Origin: Eubacterium sp. MSJ-33
GTDB lineage: Bacteria; Bacillota; Clostridia; Lachnospirales; Lachnospiraceae
Reading direction: 5' to 3'
Length of the DNA stretch: 64,000 bases
NCBI RefSeq assembly: GCF_022174665.1
Contig: NZ_CP076562.1
Span: 684,001-748,000 of the forward strand
The notes below the pieces were generated by a model. That model saw nothing but the letters and a program-made list of their open reading frames with translations, had not been told where the DNA came from and searched no databases. Position numbers and translations under genes: made by a program. Shown piece by piece: positions 62,080-64,000 of this stretch; the first letter of the stretch is position 1, and every line of letters starts with the position of its first letter.

Positions 62080-63765
62080 CTACTCATAATAAGACACGCG
62101 CAACAGTTCATCCACCGTTGTCGTACCATTTTCCACAAGTTCAAGTGCACTCTTCTTCAAAGTGCTCATGCCCTGTTCCTGTACAGCATATTCCTTGATA
62201 TCCTCAACGGAAGCGCCCTTCGTAATCATCTCACGCACCTTCTTGTCAATCATTAAGATTTCATGGATGGAAATACGTCCCTTATATCCTGTGTTGTTAC
62301 ACTGTCTGCAACCCTTGGCATGCTTGATCTGAGGAAAATGTATGCCTGCGATTGCTTCCTCCTGCTCGGTCATCGGTCCCCATTCGCCACAGAATGGACA
62401 CACCTTACGCACAAGTCTCTGTGCCACGATACCAACCAGAGAGCTGGCAATCATATATGGCTCCACTCCCATGTCTGTCAATCGAACAACCGAAGATGCT
62501 GCATCGTTCGTATGTAACGTAGAAAGCACCAAATGTCCGGTGATTGCGGCACGGACAGAAATCGATGCGGTCTCTGCATCACGCGTCTCACCAACCATGA
62601 TAATATCCGGATCCTGCCGAAGCAAGGCACGAAGCCCAACCTCAAACGTCAGTCCCGCGGTGTTATTTACCTGCATCTGATTGAGTTTTGCCACATTCTT
62701 CTCGACCGGATCCTCAATAGTCGAGATATTTACACTACGCTTTGCAAGCTCTTCAAGAATCATATACAGTGTCGTTGATTTACCGGAACCAGTCGGCCCA
62801 GTCAAATAGATAATGCCGTTTGGCGACTGCAGCATCCGCATGACAAGCTTGTAGTTTCGCTCTGTCATACCAAAAGTTCCCATATGATCAATCGAACCTG
62901 CCGATGCAAGAAGTCTCAAAACTGCCTTCTCGCCGAATACAGTCGGAATCACTGACACACGGACATTCAGGTTCACGCCTTCAATATTGATACGGAAATG
63001 TCCATCCTGCGGAATTCTTCTTTCCGCAATATCAAGGTCTCCGAGAATCTTGATACGTGCCAGCAGGGAATTGTGAATATTCTTTTGCAGCGTCATGAAA
63101 TCGCAGATAACACCATCCATACGCATTCGCACACTTGTATGGTTCTCAAACGGTTCGATATGAATGTCGGAAGCATTTGAGTTATAGGCACGGACAAGCA
63201 GACTGTTGAACAGGTTGATAATCGGCGTATCATCATCGCCTTCCTCCACACTAATCTCCATAACCTCACTTGTCTGCGTTGTGTTCGCGGATGCCTTCTG
63301 TGCTGCCTGTCTGGCAGACACTTCAGAATAATAATACTGAATTGAATTTTCGAGTGGTGCCTTCTCACACAAAGAAATATGTACTTCCCGGCCGACAATC
63401 TGACGAATATCTTCAATTCCATAGAAATTCAAAGGATCATCCACTAGAAGATAATACATCGTATCCTCTACCTTGTATCCCATCATATTATATTTCTCAG
63501 CAAGAACACGTGGAATCATCTCCACCGCCTTCACATCCACTGACAAATCAGAGATATTGACAACATCATAATTCAGACGTTTTCCAAGTGCTTCTAACAT
63601 CTGTTTTTCTGTGATAAAGCCAAGCGCAATCAGCGCTGCACCAAGACGGACACCTTTGTTCTCCTTCTGGTATGCAACCGCCTGATTAATCTGGTCTTCG
63701 TTGATATAACCAAGCTCCTGCAATACATCACCGATTCGGATATTTTTATTACTGCGCATTTCCAT
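62080..63765 (-). CDS. pilB: Type IV pilus assembly ATPase PilB (GspE family)
   Basis: This 561-residue ATPase drives pilus extension. An N-terminal MshEN domain (about 1-150; LGAALIALGFITEKQMLEAL) can bind cyclic-di-GMP in relatives. The motor has GPTGSGKSTTLYM, STIEDPVEKNV, MVGETRDAETA, TGHLVLSTLHTNDAASSV. The zinc site is C-x2-C (CPFC) with CRQC. AGGAGG lies 9 bp before the ATG at 63765. Its start overlaps the upstream gene by 17 bp, and the array follows directly after its stop. Confidence 0.94.
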   Translation of the reverse strand: MEMRSNKNIRIGDVLQELGYINEDQINQAVAYQKENKGVRLGAALIALGFITEKQMLEALGKRLNYDVVNISDLSVDVKAVEMIPRVLAEKYNMMGYKVEDTMYYLLVDDPLNFYGIEDIRQIVGREVHISLCEKAPLENSIQYYYSEVSARQAAQKASANTTQTSEVMEISVEEGDDDTPIINLFNSLLVRAYNSNASDIHIEPFENHTSVRMRMDGVICDFMTLQKNIHNSLLARIKILGDLDIAERRIPQDGHFRINIEGVNLNVRVSVIPTVFGEKAVLRLLASAGSIDHMGTFGMTERNYKLVMRMLQSPNGIIYLTGPTGSGKSTTLYMILEELAKRSVNISTIEDPVEKNVAKLNQMQVNNTAGLTFEVGLRALLRQDPDIIMVGETRDAETASISVRAAITGHLVLSTLHTNDAASSVVRLTDMGVEPYMIASSLVGIVAQRLVRKVCPFCGEWGPMTEQEEAIAGIHFPQIKHAKGCRQCNNTGYKGRISIHEILMIDKKVREMITKGASVEDIKEYAVQEQGMSTLKKSALELVENGTTTVDELLRVSYYE

Positions 63766-64000
63766 CGTCCGGCACCTCCTCGTACATGTAAATCTCCAGT
63801 GTCAATGTCAAAACGCGCTCGGTCTTGATATCGTACTCGCCTTCCTCTGTCAGGTTCGTGATACTCCGCTCCTCGGACCATGAATAATTACACACACGAA
63901 TCTTCTTGTCGCTGTTCGAAAGATCTTCAATCAACCGAAGCAGATCACTCTCTTTTCCACCCATACGAAGTGTCACCGTAGCATTATATATGCCGGTTGT
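63749..64000 (-). CDS. Pilus assembly protein C-terminus, PilO-like, 5' end outside window
   Basis: The last 83 residues seen are TVTLRMGGKESDLLRLIEDLSNSDKKIRVCNYSW, then RVLTLTLEIYMYEEV. The ferredoxin-like strand pattern and position just before pilB suggest a PilO-type periplasmic/membrane alignment protein. The remainder lies beyond 64000. The stop overlaps pilB by 17 bp, implying translational coupling. Assignment rests on short similarity and context. Confidence 0.6.
   Translation of the reverse strand, partial: TTGIYNATVTLRMGGKESDLLRLIEDLSNSDKKIRVCNYSWSEERSITNLTEEGEYDIKTERVLTLTLEIYMYEEVPDDGNAQ

Overview
The window looks like a chromosomal segment of an anaerobic, endospore-forming Firmicute, most likely family Lachnospiraceae. 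Pointers are the fused IspH/ribosomal-S1 gene typical of Clostridia, sporulation genes (spoIVA, dipicolinate synthase dpaA/dpaB), a biotin-dependent decarboxylase operon with Na+-pump subunits, cellobiose phosphorylase, Ktr potassium uptake, and AGGAGG-type ribosome binding sites almost everywhere. Most of the window is a dense core genome read from the minus strand. Only asnB, an HD-GYP gene, the CBS pyrophosphatase, one IS element and one orphan gene are on the plus strand. I see no rRNA, tRNA or CRISPR array.

Layout. 1-5.7 kb: a homocysteine methyltransferase cut by the window edge, purine nucleoside phosphorylase, an L,D-transpeptidase, a metallophosphoesterase and a D,D-carboxypeptidase. 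5.7-11.5 kb: asnB; dpaAB with a second D,D-carboxypeptidase; an HD-GYP signalling protein. 11.5-23.3 kb: scpAB, spoIVA, gpsA-plsY-der-radical SAM/PDZ protein, pgeF, yraN, the FlhB-like/FliK-like pair and rnhB. 23.3-29.6 kb: two signal peptidases around rbgA, rplS, cheR, the ispH-rpsA fusion and cmk. 29.6-33 kb: a BaiN-like flavoprotein and ktrAB. 33-38.6 kb: a five-gene carboxyltransferase/Na+-decarboxylase operon. 38.7-47 kb: pgsA, rimO, folD, fhs, ftsK/spoIIIE, tepA. 47-50.5 kb: pyrophosphatase, then an IS3-family element inserted in the loop of its terminator. 50.5-56.7 kb: a MATE exporter, cellobiose phosphorylase and pnp.

56.8-64 kb is the unusual part. A type IV pilus locus (pilO-like end, pilB, pilT, pilin) is interspersed with three non-coding arrays of one repeat family. 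The largest, 60618-62079, holds 13 contiguous units of 113 bp between pilB and pilT. Units of two sequence types carry the same small hairpin with compensating stem changes (CCCA/TGGG becomes CACA/TGTG). This suggests a structured RNA or DNA element under selection rather than a coding or CRISPR repeat. Diverged copies flank an orphan gene with a PD-(D/E)XK-nuclease-like C-terminus. I do not recognise this repeat as a described system, and it is the best candidate for something new here.

How the genes work together: peptidoglycan and spore functions (D,D-carboxypeptidases, L,D-transpeptidase, SpoIVA, dipicolinate), membrane lipid supply (GpsA, PlsY, PgsA), C1/folate metabolism (Fhs, FolD, homocysteine methyltransferase), translation and ribosome assembly (Der, RbgA, L19, S1, RimO, PNPase), carbon and ion energetics (decarboxylase operon, KtrAB, cellobiose phosphorylase) and surface pili.
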